Assembly (NCBI GenBank): GCA_964492845.1
Contig: CAZBMZ010000012.1
Span: 1-64,000, forward strand
Length of the DNA: 64,000 nucleotides
From: JADJPF01 sp964492845
Lineage (GTDB): Bacteria > Acidobacteriota > Blastocatellia > Chloracidobacteriales > JADJPF01
Reading direction: 5' to 3'
A program made the position numbers and the translations under genes. This document shows, piece after piece, positions 8,988 through 17,804 of this stretch (the stretch's first letter is position 1; the number at the start of each line of letters is the position of its first letter). Under the pieces are notes generated by a model that was not told the origin of the DNA, searched no databases, and saw only the letters and a program-made list of their open reading frames with translations.

Positions 8988-11138
8988 ATGAAAATAATTC
9001 TCACACATATAAAAGGCTCTCATGCTGGTAGTAAAACAGAATATGAAGCTCCCTTTGTGCGCGTTGGACGTGACCCTAGAGAGTGTGATTTAGCATTTAA
9101 TAGCATTCAAGAACCTGGAGTATCTCGCCTTCATTCAGTAATTTCATTTTATGAGGGGAATTTTTACCTAGAAGACCTTAACAGCCGTAATGGTACTTAT
9201 TTAGATCAAGAGCAAATAGAAGGAAAAGTACCTTTAAAAAAAGGAAGCTTTATCCAATTTGGGGTTGAAGGCCCGATAGTTCAATTTGAATATGATGCTA
9301 GTTTTCTTCCCAAAACTTTTAGTACACAACCTGTAGCAAAAGTTGAAGATACGGCAAACACTATTTCTTGTCCTACTTGTGAAGCACAATGTAGCGGAGA
9401 TGCTAAGTTTTGTCGTCGTTGTGGTAGTGCTTTAATGGCTGGTTTAAGTGCAATATTTGCTCAAGCAGATGATGACCCAGAAATTACCATTGTTCCAATG
9501 TCTAAGCAGGAACGAGAAGCTAAAGAAAGAAAACGCATTATTGAAACTGCTATTGGTATTGCTGCGGTTCGTAGTTGTGCTGTTTGTGGAGCTAATATTA
9601 TTGGAGAACCTCGGTTTTGTGCCGCTTGTGGTGCTTCAATAAGACCTGATTCAGCCGATTTAGCAGCAAGTCTAAAAGAAGATTCAAAAAGCTTAACTCC
9701 GCAACCTGCAACATCTCATGTATCAATACAAAACCTTCCTCCATCAGTAGAATACCCAGATAAAAGCGTTAAAAGTAGCAAAAAAGATAGTCCAACTGTT
9801 GGAGATTTATCAGAAAAATTGCCTGTAAGCCAACCTTCTAAAAATGTCAAAGCGGTAGAAAAGGCAATGAAGATAGAACTACCCCAGGCACAAAGACAAG
9901 GGCCTCTTATTCCTCCTAACCCAGTTAATTCATTTAATTCATTTAATCCACCTAATCCACCTAATCCACCTAATCCAATAGCTTCTACTGAGAAAAAAGC
10001 TATAGAAACTAATCTACCTCTTAATGCTTCTCTATCCCAACCTTTATCTAAAGGAGAGCGAACTTTTTCGCCAGGCTATACCCTGCTTTTATCAGCACAA
10101 GCCCTTGCTAAAGAAGGAAAAAATAAGCTAGCAATGGATGAATGCGAAAGAGCATTAGATTTAGATCCACACTTACCGGAAATCTACCAATTTATGGGTC
10201 AGCTTTTGTTAGCTGATGGAGAAAGTAAAAAGGCTATAGAAGCATTTGAAAAAGCTATAAAACTACAGCCTAGTCTAGGGGAAGTTTATGCTGATTTAGG
10301 CCAAGCCTATCTACGTTCTGGCCGTTATGAAGATGCGGCTAAATCCGCCCGTGAAGCAATAAAAATAGATCAAGTTAATCCTTCAGCCTTTTATACTATT
10401 GGGCTTGCTTTAATGGAAATGGGCGATTATCCCCACGCTTATGAAGCTTTTTCTCGCACTGTAAAATTAAAACCTGATTATGCAGAAGCTTACCTGGGTG
10501 CAGCTAACATTCAATTTCGTAGCGGGCGAGCAGATGAAGCCATAAAATCTTGCCAACAAGCAATAAAAATAAACCCTAAATACCATCAAGCCTATTGTTT
10601 ATTAGGCCAATGTTATAGAGCAAAAAAACAATTTGTAGAAGCACAAAAAGCTTTCAAAGATGCTATAAAGATTAAGCCTGATTACTCGGTTGCCTATAAT
10701 TATTTAGCTCTAAACTATCGTTCACAAGGCAATTTAGACGAAGCCGAAGCCGCAGGTTACAAGGCTGTAGCTTTAGATCCTAACATACCAGAAAATCATA
10801 ACACTATGGGCCTTCTTTATGGTGAACGCGGACAATATAGAGAAGCTATTATGGAATACAAATGCGCCTTAAAACTTAGGTCAAATTATGCTGAAGCTTA
10901 TAACAACATTGGGTTATGTTATTTTAAGACCAATGAGTTACAAAAGGCGGTAGAACATTTTGAAAAAGCTTTAGAATTAGAACCACAATTTATTTTAGCT
11001 AGAGTAAATTTAGCTTTATGCTACTTTAAGTTAAGTGATAAAGCTAACGTTAAGAAACACTATAATATTCTCTATGAGCTAGACGAGACACGAGCCGCTA
11101 AACTTTATCAAAAAATTAAGCCCTTATTGATTTCTTAA
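8988..11138 (+). CDS. FHA domain / double zinc-ribbon / TPR protein
   Basis: 716 residues. The FHA domain (about 20-100) has the phosphopeptide-binding signatures GR, SRLH and NSRNG. Two zinc ribbons follow, CPTC-x10-CRRC near 128 and CAVC-x10-CAAC near 197. Next is a low-complexity Pro/Asn linker (9-bp DNA repeat at 9929-9977). About nine TPRs fill 355-700. No membrane segment is visible, so it is probably cytoplasmic. The FHA suggests recognition of phosphothreonine, perhaps made by the kinase gene immediately upstream. ATG 8988 is chosen; TTG 8985 adds one residue. The last 13 codons are duplicated 0.86 kb downstream (11957-12002). Confidence 0.9.
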   Translation: MKIILTHIKGSHAGSKTEYEAPFVRVGRDPRECDLAFNSIQEPGVSRLHSVISFYEGNFYLEDLNSRNGTYLDQEQIEGKVPLKKGSFIQFGVEGPIVQFEYDASFLPKTFSTQPVAKVEDTANTISCPTCEAQCSGDAKFCRRCGSALMAGLSAIFAQADDDPEITIVPMSKQEREAKERKRIIETAIGIAAVRSCAVCGANIIGEPRFCAACGASIRPDSADLAASLKEDSKSLTPQPATSHVSIQNLPPSVEYPDKSVKSSKKDSPTVGDLSEKLPVSQPSKNVKAVEKAMKIELPQAQRQGPLIPPNPVNSFNSFNPPNPPNPPNPIASTEKKAIETNLPLNASLSQPLSKGERTFSPGYTLLLSAQALAKEGKNKLAMDECERALDLDPHLPEIYQFMGQLLLADGESKKAIEAFEKAIKLQPSLGEVYADLGQAYLRSGRYEDAAKSAREAIKIDQVNPSAFYTIGLALMEMGDYPHAYEAFSRTVKLKPDYAEAYLGAANIQFRSGRADEAIKSCQQAIKINPKYHQAYCLLGQCYRAKKQFVEAQKAFKDAIKIKPDYSVAYNYLALNYRSQGNLDEAEAAGYKAVALDPNIPENHNTMGLLYGERGQYREAIMEYKCALKLRSNYAEAYNNIGLCYFKTNELQKAVEHFEKALELEPQFILARVNLALCYFKLSDKANVKKHYNILYELDETRAAKLYQKIKPLLIS
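9929..9977 (+). repeat. 9-bp tandem repeat in the Pro/Asn linker
   Basis: About five and a half units of a 9-bp sequence (two TTCATTTAA followed by three TCCACCTAA and a partial). It encodes Asn-Ser-Phe and then Asn-Pro-Pro triplets between the zinc ribbons and the TPRs. The unit is in frame, so slippage would change linker length without a frameshift. Confidence 0.85.
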
Positions 11139-11145
11139 GATAATT
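11100..11145 (+). repeat. Direct repeat copy 1 (3' end of FHA/TPR gene)
   Basis: This copy holds the last codons and stop of the FHA/TPR gene. It matches 11957-12002 at all but about three positions, including a 26-bp exact run at the start. The similarity begins abruptly on the left. The two copies bracket the aspartic-protease cassette. Confidence 0.85.
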
Positions 11146-11219
11146 TTCCTATCAAGATTTATTTAACTCTTTCTATTTATTAGAGTTACTTATTTAACTG
11201 AGAATTGCTAAAGCATATA

Positions 11220-11618
11220 TTAATTTGATTTGTTTGTTATCTCAAAATAACCTTGATCTTGATAAAAGCAAATATGAGAAAGTGAGAAAAAGTTGGTTTG
11301 CCCAAGAATCAAACGTGTATCACTAACTGCCCAAGCAAAGAAAAGTTCTACTGGCTCTAAATTAAATACAGTTCCCTTTACCATAATACCAATAGCTGGC
11401 GTTTGGGAGAATCCACCACCTAAACGAATACTGGCTAGCTTATCATCCCAAACAAAACCAAGTTGAATCCCTAAATAATAAGGTAAAACATTAATTTCAG
11501 CACCACTATCAACAAGTGCTGCTCTTTCAACAAATAAATTGTCTTTCATCAATTTAAGTGGCACGAAGGGCATTAAAGCATTTTTAGTAGGAATATACTT
11601 AAATCTTTGCTTGAGCAT
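11220..11618 (-). CDS. Retropepsin-like aspartic protease family protein
   Basis: 132 residues, the length of single-domain retropepsin-like bacterial proteins. The core motif ALVDSGAEINVLP (about 34-46) has the catalytic Asp-Ser-Gly and the following hydrophobic turn. A later RLILGQ segment matches the conserved hydrophobic-Gly motif of the fold. Such enzymes act as dimers. The start overlaps the end of the small upstream gene by 20 bp, so translation is probably coupled. The pair lies between two copies of the FHA/TPR gene 3' end, which suggests it arrived as a unit. The substrate is unknown. Confidence 0.75.
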   Translation of the reverse strand: MLKQRFKYIPTKNALMPFVPLKLMKDNLFVERAALVDSGAEINVLPYYLGIQLGFVWDDKLASIRLGGGFSQTPAIGIMVKGTVFNLEPVELFFAWAVSDTRLILGQTNFFSLSHICFYQDQGYFEITNKSN

Positions 11619-11841
11619 ATTCTTTGGAATACTCCATTATATCTACATCCCCTCTAACCGTTGTACATCCTCCTACTTGCTCAGGGTATTTCTCTAGTAG
11701 TTCCATAACTTTTAATGCCGCTTCTTCCATAACAATGCTTTCTTCTGGTGTGATTAAGTCTTTTCTTAGAAACTCAATTGCTTCAAGCTTTTCTTTATAA
11801 CTTAATGCTTTAAGTTCTGGAATTAATTGTTGTAGTCCCAT
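11599..11841 (-). CDS. Small antitoxin-like helical protein, first gene of the protease pair
   Basis: 80 residues, rich in Glu and Lys and mostly helical by composition. It has a strong AGGAGG ribosome-binding site 5 nt before its ATG. It resembles the short partner proteins found before Uma2-, PIN- or aspartyl-protease-type genes in bacteria, but I cannot name a family. Its last 20 bp overlap the protease start. By layout it could be an antitoxin-like regulator or a substrate/adaptor of the protease. Two cysteines are absent apart from one in GGCTT, so no zinc site is suggested. Confidence 0.6.
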   Translation of the reverse strand: MGLQQLIPELKALSYKEKLEAIEFLRKDLITPEESIVMEEAALKVMELLEKYPEQVGGCTTVRGDVDIMEYSKEYAQAKI

Positions 11842-11956
11842 ACAACCTCCTAAAAAAGATTATAGCAACATATTCCAATAAAATATAACGTATAGTCTCC
11901 ACTATCTTTTCTCTTAAGCAAGTAACCTGTAAGCCAAAGTATCTTACTCTAATACA

Positions 11957-12002
11957 AAACTTTATCAAAAAATTAAGCCCTTGTTGATTTCTTAAGGTAA
12001 TC
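11957..12002 (+). repeat. Direct repeat copy 2 (displaced gene 3' end)
   Basis: A near-identical copy of the terminal codons and stop of the FHA/TPR gene (compare 11100-11145), here not attached to any coding frame. A plus-strand terminator follows about 150 bp later. This layout resembles an attachment-site duplication left by integration into a gene 3' end, or a tandem duplication followed by decay. Confidence 0.8.
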
Positions 12003-12154
12003 TCCTGCTAAAGTTTTGAAATTTATCTAAATAATTTGTGTTAAACAAGTAATCCCATCAATCTTCAACAAAAATGCAGAGGTCAAATGCTTGGAAAAAC
12101 TGGTCTTGAGTAAAATTTTTAGCAACACCCTCTTAAAATAAGCAATTTAGCCAA

Positions 12155-12183
12155 AAGCCAAAAGAAAATTTTTTGGCTTTTTT
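12155..12183 (+). terminator. Rho-independent terminator without an adjacent plus-strand gene
   Basis: A 9-bp stem, AAGCCAAAA (12155-12163) with TTTTGGCTT (12171-12179), is followed by further T residues. The nearest plus-strand gene upstream is the FHA/TPR gene ending more than 1 kb away, beyond the minus-strand cassette. It may be that gene's original terminator, displaced by the insertion. Confidence 0.75.
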
Positions 12184-12309
12184 ATTTTGCAAGCTAACAA
12201 CTAGACTTGCCAATTTCCGCCCTTCAATGAGAAACTATAAGCAAAAGAAAAACGTTCAGCTAGTTGCAAAAAATCAATTTTATAACGCTTTAGGAGTCAA
12301 ACAATTCTT

Positions 12310-13569
12310 ATGAGAGGTGTTCCTTTAGAAGATGTTTTGATGGCTTTTGATAATATCCGCCAACATAAATTGCGCTCACTTCTAACTATCTTAGGTGTAG
12401 TAATTGGCACAATGACAGTGATTGTTATTTCTGCTTTTGTTTCTGGAATTGAAAGCCGAGTAACAAAGGAAATAGAATCTTTTGGCACTAACTCTATTTA
12501 TGTCTATAAATTTGAACCTGGGTTTAACTTTGATATTTCTCGTGAAGAAAGAATGCGTAAACCTATTGGTTATGATGAATATTTAGCTGTAGCTAAAGAT
12601 TGCCAAACAATAGAAGCATCAACAATTTTTCTCTCTCCTGTGGCTTTTGATGCCGGGCCTCTGGTGCCAAGAATTCCTGTCCGATACCAAGAAAAAGAAA
12701 TGCTAAATGCTACTGTAACAAGCTGTTTACCATCATATTTTCGTATGGGAACAATTGACATTTCCGAAGGACGATTTTTTGGTGACGCAGAAAATGATCA
12801 CCGTGCAGACGTAATAGTAATTGGTCAAGATGTAGCTAATACCTTATTTCCAAGCGTTTCTGCTATTGATAAAGAAATGTTGATTGATGGCCGTAGTTTT
12901 AGAGTTATTGGAGTCTTAGATAAACGAGAAACATTTCTAGTTGGAGATGAAGATCCAAATAATGAAAATAAATCCGTTTATATGCCTTATTTAACCTTAA
13001 AAAAACTTTACCCACAAATAAAAGACCATTTTTTAATGGCACAAGCTAAACCCGGTCAATTAACTCAAGCAGTTGAAGAAATGCGGCAAATCTTACGCAA
13101 ACAACGAAAAGTTAAATTTACAGAAAAAGATAATTTTGGTATTTCTACAGCCGATCAAATTGTCCAACAATTTAATGCTATTACTTTTGGTGTATTTGCT
13201 CTAATGGTAGCGTTTTCTAGTGTTGGGTTGTTGGTTGGTGGAATTGGCGTAATGAATATTATGCTAGTTTCCGTCACAGAACGAACTAAAGAAATAGGTA
13301 TCCGCAAAGCTATCGGGGCAAGACGACGGGATATAATTTTACAGTTTTTGGTTGAAGCTGCTTCGCTAACAGGTTTAGGAGGCGTAATTGGAATTTTAGT
13401 TGGTTGTGGATTAGCTAGTTTGATTAAGTTAGTTATCCCTACTTTTATTCCTTTATGGGCACCAATAACAGGTTTTGTTTTTTCTGTACTTTTAGGAGTC
13501 GGTTTTGGAATTTGGCCTGCTTGGAAAGCTTCTCGTTTAGATCCTATTGAAACTTTACGATATGAGTAA
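12310..13569 (+). CDS. ABC transporter permease, MacB/FtsX type
   Basis: 419 residues. MacB-type topology: one N-terminal membrane span (about 25-48, in the LLTILGVVIGTMTVIVISAF region), a large periplasmic MacB_PCD domain (about 50-270) and three C-terminal spans in an FtsX domain. The conserved GIMNIMLVSVTERTKEIG-type motif and IGIRKAIGARRRDI are clear, as is the closing RLDPIETLRYE. Such permeases export peptides, lipids or macrolides, or act as mechanotransmission modules. No ATPase or membrane-fusion gene is adjacent, so the partner must be elsewhere. Start at ATG 12310. Confidence 0.9.
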   Translation: MRGVPLEDVLMAFDNIRQHKLRSLLTILGVVIGTMTVIVISAFVSGIESRVTKEIESFGTNSIYVYKFEPGFNFDISREERMRKPIGYDEYLAVAKDCQTIEASTIFLSPVAFDAGPLVPRIPVRYQEKEMLNATVTSCLPSYFRMGTIDISEGRFFGDAENDHRADVIVIGQDVANTLFPSVSAIDKEMLIDGRSFRVIGVLDKRETFLVGDEDPNNENKSVYMPYLTLKKLYPQIKDHFLMAQAKPGQLTQAVEEMRQILRKQRKVKFTEKDNFGISTADQIVQQFNAITFGVFALMVAFSSVGLLVGGIGVMNIMLVSVTERTKEIGIRKAIGARRRDIILQFLVEAASLTGLGGVIGILVGCGLASLIKLVIPTFIPLWAPITGFVFSVLLGVGFGIWPAWKASRLDPIETLRYE

Positions 13570-13665
13570 AATTTTTAGATAAATGGCTAGCTAAGTTATT
13601 TTTTAATCGCTAAGATAATATTTTTGTGGCAGTTACAGCTAAACAGACAGAAAGAAGCAAAAATT

Positions 13666-14922
13666 ATGACAGAAAAAAATCGTTGGCAACGCAAAGGCAG
13701 ACGCACATTTCCCCGTATTTCCGCTAGTGCTTTTCAACATCCAATGGATCTTAAAGCTTTAGAAGCAGTAAAAAAAGCAAAAGGTGTTGATTTTTTAATT
13801 CGTAAAGTTATCGAATATGGCTATGAGCGATATTACTATATTACAAATATTGCTGATAGCATTAGAGTTAACCAAAAACAATGTCCTTTGCTGCATGACA
13901 TGTTGGTTGAGTCTTGCGAAATCCTAGATGTTGAAGTACCTGAATTTTACATTGATCAAAATCCTATTGCTAATGCCTATACTTTTGGCTCAGAAAAACC
14001 TTTTGTTGTACTCCAATCAGGACTAGTTGATTTAATGAGTGATGACGAGCTTTTTACAATAATTTGTCATGAGGTTGGACATATTAAATGCGGGCATGTG
14101 CTTTATAAAATGGTAGCTCGTTTCTTAAGCATAGTTGCTGAATATATTGCAGACCGAACATTTGGACTAGGTGGACTTATCACCGGGCCAATATTAGTTG
14201 CTTTTTATGAATGGGATCGTAAAGCAGAACTTTCTGCCGATAGAGCAGGGCTTTTAGGCATACAAAACCCTCAAGCAGTAATTTCTACTTTAATGAAATT
14301 AGCTGGCGGTTGTAATAAAGTTATAGAACAGATGGATCAAGATGAGTTTCTGCGCCAAGCTGAAAATTATCAAGAACTAGACCAAAGCTCATTAAATCAA
14401 TTTTATAAATTCCTACAAGTCATTACCCGAACACATCCTTTTCCTGTGCTTAGGGCAAAAGAAATTAAAGAATGGTCAATGTCTACAGAATATAACAATA
14501 TTTTAAGCGGGATTTACCCAAGAATTGATATCCAACCCTTTTCCCCTGATGGCTATAACTTTGGTGGCTATCAAAGTCCAGGCTATTCCCCGCCCTATAA
14601 CCCTCCTTCGTCTTCTGGTGGTGGAGGCGCGGCAGCAACAATAACAAATTGTCCAAATTGTAGTGCTAGTTTAGATATAGGCTCTGCATTTTGTCATATT
14701 TGCGGCTCAACAATTGTTGGGGCAATAGCTGTGTTGGAAAAAAATCCAAAAACTCCTCCACCTGGTCAACCTCCCCAAAATCCAAATATTCCTCCTATAA
14801 ATAATGCTCCTCCGCAGCCAAAGCCTGACACCAAGCCGCGTTGCGCTAATTGTGGTGCTAATACAAAGGCTTCAGACGCTTATTGTCCTAGTTGCGGACT
14901 AAATACTAGGTTTGACTGGTAA
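13666..14922 (+). CDS. M48-family metalloprotease with C-terminal double zinc ribbon
   Basis: 418 residues. Peptidase M48 (Ste24/HtpX-like) core with H135-E-V-G-H139 and the downstream glutamate ligand E188 in an AELSADRAG motif. At most one hydrophobic membrane segment is visible near 150-180. After about 300 the chain becomes Pro/Gly-rich and ends in two zinc ribbons, CPNC-x10-CHIC near 328 and CANC-x10-CPSC near 392. Fusing M48 to zinc ribbons is unusual and repeats the ribbon plus Pro-rich style of two other proteins in this window. The frame is open back to TTG 13624, but ATG 13666 follows a purine-rich site and is preferred. Confidence 0.88.
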   Translation: MTEKNRWQRKGRRTFPRISASAFQHPMDLKALEAVKKAKGVDFLIRKVIEYGYERYYYITNIADSIRVNQKQCPLLHDMLVESCEILDVEVPEFYIDQNPIANAYTFGSEKPFVVLQSGLVDLMSDDELFTIICHEVGHIKCGHVLYKMVARFLSIVAEYIADRTFGLGGLITGPILVAFYEWDRKAELSADRAGLLGIQNPQAVISTLMKLAGGCNKVIEQMDQDEFLRQAENYQELDQSSLNQFYKFLQVITRTHPFPVLRAKEIKEWSMSTEYNNILSGIYPRIDIQPFSPDGYNFGGYQSPGYSPPYNPPSSSGGGGAAATITNCPNCSASLDIGSAFCHICGSTIVGAIAVLEKNPKTPPPGQPPQNPNIPPINNAPPQPKPDTKPRCANCGANTKASDAYCPSCGLNTRFDW

Positions 14923-14950
14923 TTAATTATAGATAATATAGATGATGTGG

Positions 14951-14980
14951 TTTGCCCAGTGTAATTTAACACTGGGCAAA
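14951..14980. terminator. Convergent hairpin between M48 protease and LOG genes
   Basis: A perfect 12-bp inverted repeat (TTTGCCCAGTGT / ACACTGGGCAAA) with a 6-nt loop sits between two convergent genes. T tracts are short on either side, but the position and stability suggest a bidirectional terminator. Confidence 0.7.
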
Positions 14981-14993
14981 TACTCAGTTATAC

Positions 14994-15821
14994 TTAACCT
15001 AAAGGATAAAGCTCTTCTAATTGCTGACGTAGGTAATTAAAGGCATCTTCTGGAGTATCAACAAAGTGCATTAATTTAACATCTTGAGGGCTGATTGTCC
15101 CCCATTTTACCATTGCATCAAGATTAAGCACTTCTCGCCAATATTCACTACCATAAATTAATACTGGCATAGGTTTATGTAATTTACTTGTTTGAAGTAG
15201 TGTCAGAACTTCCATAAGTTCATCAAATGTTCCAAATCCACCAGGGAAAATTACTAAAGCTTTAGCTAAATAAACAAACCAAAACTTACGCATAAAAAAG
15301 TAATGAAAATCTAAGCTTAACTCTCTGGAAATATAAGGGTTAGCACTTTGTTCAAAGGGGATTTCAATATTTAAGCCTATAGAAATACCTCTTGCTGCTG
15401 CCGCGCCTCGGTTAGCTGCTTCCATAATACCTGGGCCACCACCAGAACAAATAATAAAGCGATGTTTACCGCCGCGAAGATTCTTAGACCATTCTGTTAA
15501 AAGGCGGGCAATTTCTACAGCGTCTTCATAATAGCGAGACATTTTGACTTCAACTTTGGCTAGTCGAAGTTTTTCTTGTAGGGCTTCGTCCGTAGGACTT
15601 TCAGCTATTTTAGCTTCTAGTTGCTCTAAATTAGGCTTTGTTACTTCTGAAGGTTTAATTCTAGCTGATCCAAAAAATACAATTGTATCTTGAATACGAT
15701 ATTGACGAAATCGTCGTGCAGGTTCTAAATACTCTGCCAGGATTCTAATCAATCGTGCATCAGGACTATTAAGGAACTCTAGGTTGTTATATGCTTTAAC
15801 TACTTTACGATCATCTGCCAT
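14994..15821 (-). CDS. LOG family protein (TIGR00730-type nucleotide phosphoribohydrolase)
   Basis: 275 residues. The Rossmann-like LOG fold is marked by SGGGPGIMEAANRGA (about 125-140) and PGGFGTFDE (about 192-200), the substrate and catalytic motifs of the family. Members were long misannotated as lysine decarboxylases. Characterised ones hydrolyse nucleoside 5'-monophosphates to base and ribose phosphate, including cytokinin activation in plants and purine/pyrimidine monophosphate turnover in bacteria. The N-terminal extension of about 90 residues, partly helical, is longer than in the short LOG type. The natural nucleotide is not predictable. Confidence 0.88.
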   Translation of the reverse strand: MADDRKVVKAYNNLEFLNSPDARLIRILAEYLEPARRFRQYRIQDTIVFFGSARIKPSEVTKPNLEQLEAKIAESPTDEALQEKLRLAKVEVKMSRYYEDAVEIARLLTEWSKNLRGGKHRFIICSGGGPGIMEAANRGAAAARGISIGLNIEIPFEQSANPYISRELSLDFHYFFMRKFWFVYLAKALVIFPGGFGTFDELMEVLTLLQTSKLHKPMPVLIYGSEYWREVLNLDAMVKWGTISPQDVKLMHFVDTPEDAFNYLRQQLEELYPLG

Positions 15822-16032
15822 AGCTTCTTCCTATAAATTAAAGATAAATAAGCAATTGTATCCATTAACGTTATTAAACAAAAGCTTTTTTCCCGATAGA
15901 AAATACTAAGAGAAAATATTTTAAGGCTATGATAGGTTGCTCTAAAAAATTAGCCAGATAATAATAGTTAAAATTTTATATCTGTTTAATAATTTAGTAT
16001 TTTATAGTAGTTATTAACCATTAGGAGCAATA

Positions 16033-16635
16033 ATGTCTGAGTTTGAACAAAACGACGAAATACAACAATATAAAGGCTATAACATTCAAGGTAGCTTAAT
16101 TAAAGCCCGCTTGCTTTATATTCATGTAAATTATGGTGCAGCATCAGTAAAAAAAGTGTTAGAAACTTTGCCTTTAGAAATAAAAGAAGCCTTATCCCAA
16201 ACAATATATATTGGCAACTGGTATCCAATTTCAACATTAATGATTTTAGATAGAGCAATTTGCCAAACTTTAAGCCAAGGTAATGACAAAGTTTATGAAG
16301 ATTTAGGAGCTTTTTCTGCTGGTGTTAATCTTAGTGGAGCTTATGAACCTTTAACTAGAAAAAATATCCAAGAATTTTTACAACTTACAGCAGTTTTACA
16401 TAAAAGTTATCAAGATTTTGGAGATGCTCAATATATAAGACTTGCCGATAATGCTGCTTTAGTACAATTTCTTTATCCAATAACCCCACCTAATAAGTTT
16501 TGTCGTAGTGGACTAGGTTATTTTCGTCGTGCTGTAGAATTATGCGGCGGAAAAAACGCTACAGTAAGAAAAACTAGTTGTCAGCGAGAAAGAGACACAT
16601 TTTGTGAATTTCGTATTGAATGGCAAGAATTTTAA
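16033..16635 (+). CDS. DUF2378 (TIGR02265)-like protein
   Basis: 200 residues. The overall pattern, with an early GSLIKAR segment, a WYP motif near residue 72, a central helical part and a C-terminal RSGLGYFRRAVELCGG then C-x3-R-x5-CEFRIEW, resembles the DUF2378/TIGR02265 family known mainly from myxobacteria. The C-terminal cysteine-bearing strand recalls V4R/haem-NO-binding-like folds, but I see no proven ligand site. AGGAG lies 5 nt before the ATG. Function is unknown. It is a single gene with its own intergenic spaces. Confidence 0.55.
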   Translation: MSEFEQNDEIQQYKGYNIQGSLIKARLLYIHVNYGAASVKKVLETLPLEIKEALSQTIYIGNWYPISTLMILDRAICQTLSQGNDKVYEDLGAFSAGVNLSGAYEPLTRKNIQEFLQLTAVLHKSYQDFGDAQYIRLADNAALVQFLYPITPPNKFCRSGLGYFRRAVELCGGKNATVRKTSCQRERDTFCEFRIEWQEF

Positions 16636-16748
16636 CTAAGTAAAATACTAAGACTTATCTAAAAATATTTTTTTCCATTAAGTAATCTCTTTGCATCTAA
16701 AGAAGCGGAGTAAATTTATTACTCTTAATAAATTTCGTGAGGTGTTAT

Positions 16749-17804
16749 ATGCAAAGAATAAAAATGATTTTAGGAGCAATTTGTCTTATATCAACCATTT
16801 CCACCATTGCATCAGCACAGTTTAACGACAAACAAAATATAACTCAATTTGATAAAAAGCCTATTAATAAGCTTGTAGGAGAATCTCAACCAAAACTAAA
16901 AAATAATCTTTCCTTTTCACAACTACCTATAAAACATCGGGGACGTATTTTATCCCTAGCTTATAGTCCCGATGGTAAAATGCTTGCATCATCCAGCAAA
17001 GATTCAACAATTAAACTTTGGGATATTGAGAAAGGACAAGAAATTGCTACATTAAATGGTCATAGTGGTTTTATTTTTTCCATAGCCTATAGTCCTGATG
17101 GCAAAACTCTTGCGTCTGCTTGTTCTGACTCTACAGTTAAGCTTTGGGATATGACGACTAAAGAAGAAATTGCGACTTTAGCAGGTCATAAAAGCTTTGT
17201 TTTATCAGTGGCCTACAGCCCTGATGGAAAAAATTTAGCCTCCGCTTGTTCTGACTCTACCGTAAAACTTTGGGATGTAGCCAATAGACAAGAAATTGCT
17301 ACCCTAGCAGGTCATAAATCTCCTATTTTATCAATAACTTATAGCCCTAATGGAAAGACACTTGCGTTTGCTAATGATGATTCCACTATAAGTTTATGGG
17401 ATATAAAAACAAGAAAAGAAATAGCTGTATTAAAAGGACATACAGATAGCGTTTTATCAGTTGCTTTTAGTCCTAATGGAAAAACTCTTGCCTCAACTGG
17501 GTCTGACTCAACAATCAAGATTTGGAGTTTAAAAACTAAAAAAGAAATTGCGACTTTAACAGGGCATACAAACACAGTTTTATCAGTAGTTTATAGTCCT
17601 AATGGAAAAACTTTAGCGTCCGCAAGTTCTGACTCTACAGTTAAACTTTGGGATGTTAAGAGTAAAAAAGAAAAAGCCACTTTAACTGGTCATAGAGGTT
17701 TTGTCTTGTCGCTAGCTTATAGCAGCAATGGAAAAACTCTTGCGTCTAGTGGGTCTGATTCAACAATTAAGCTTTGGCAAATGCAGGCAACAAGTAAGCG
17801 TTAA
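16749..17804 (+). CDS. Exported WD40 beta-propeller protein
   Basis: 351 residues. A signal peptide (1-23, ending ASA before QF) predicts export. After a 40-residue linker there are seven WD40 repeats of about 42 residues, each with a GH, a YSPxGKxLAS strand and a DSTxKLWD closure, enough for one closed propeller. Repeats are unusually alike, suggesting recent internal duplication. No catalytic domain is attached, so a scaffolding role outside the cytoplasm is likely. GTG 16737 is open, but GAGGTG at 16739-16744 is the ribosome-binding site for ATG 16749. The stop overlaps the end of the convergent MFS gene by 4 bp. Confidence 0.87.
   Translation: MQRIKMILGAICLISTISTIASAQFNDKQNITQFDKKPINKLVGESQPKLKNNLSFSQLPIKHRGRILSLAYSPDGKMLASSSKDSTIKLWDIEKGQEIATLNGHSGFIFSIAYSPDGKTLASACSDSTVKLWDMTTKEEIATLAGHKSFVLSVAYSPDGKNLASACSDSTVKLWDVANRQEIATLAGHKSPILSITYSPNGKTLAFANDDSTISLWDIKTRKEIAVLKGHTDSVLSVAFSPNGKTLASTGSDSTIKIWSLKTKKEIATLTGHTNTVLSVVYSPNGKTLASASSDSTVKLWDVKSKKEKATLTGHRGFVLSLAYSSNGKTLASSGSDSTIKLWQMQATSKR

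Larger units (their letters stand above)
11842..12309. other. 468-bp intergenic region with repeat copy and orphan terminator
   Basis: This region holds the promoter side of the minus-strand protease pair, then a degenerate copy of the FHA/TPR gene 3' end (11957-12002), then a plus-strand terminator (12155-12183). The ABC permease start follows at 12310. No further open frame looks real. Confidence 0.6.

Noticed and set aside
11220..11841. Calling the protease pair a toxin-antitoxin system
   Set aside because: The layout is suggestive, but retropepsin-like proteins are not established toxins and the small protein matches no antitoxin family I can name.
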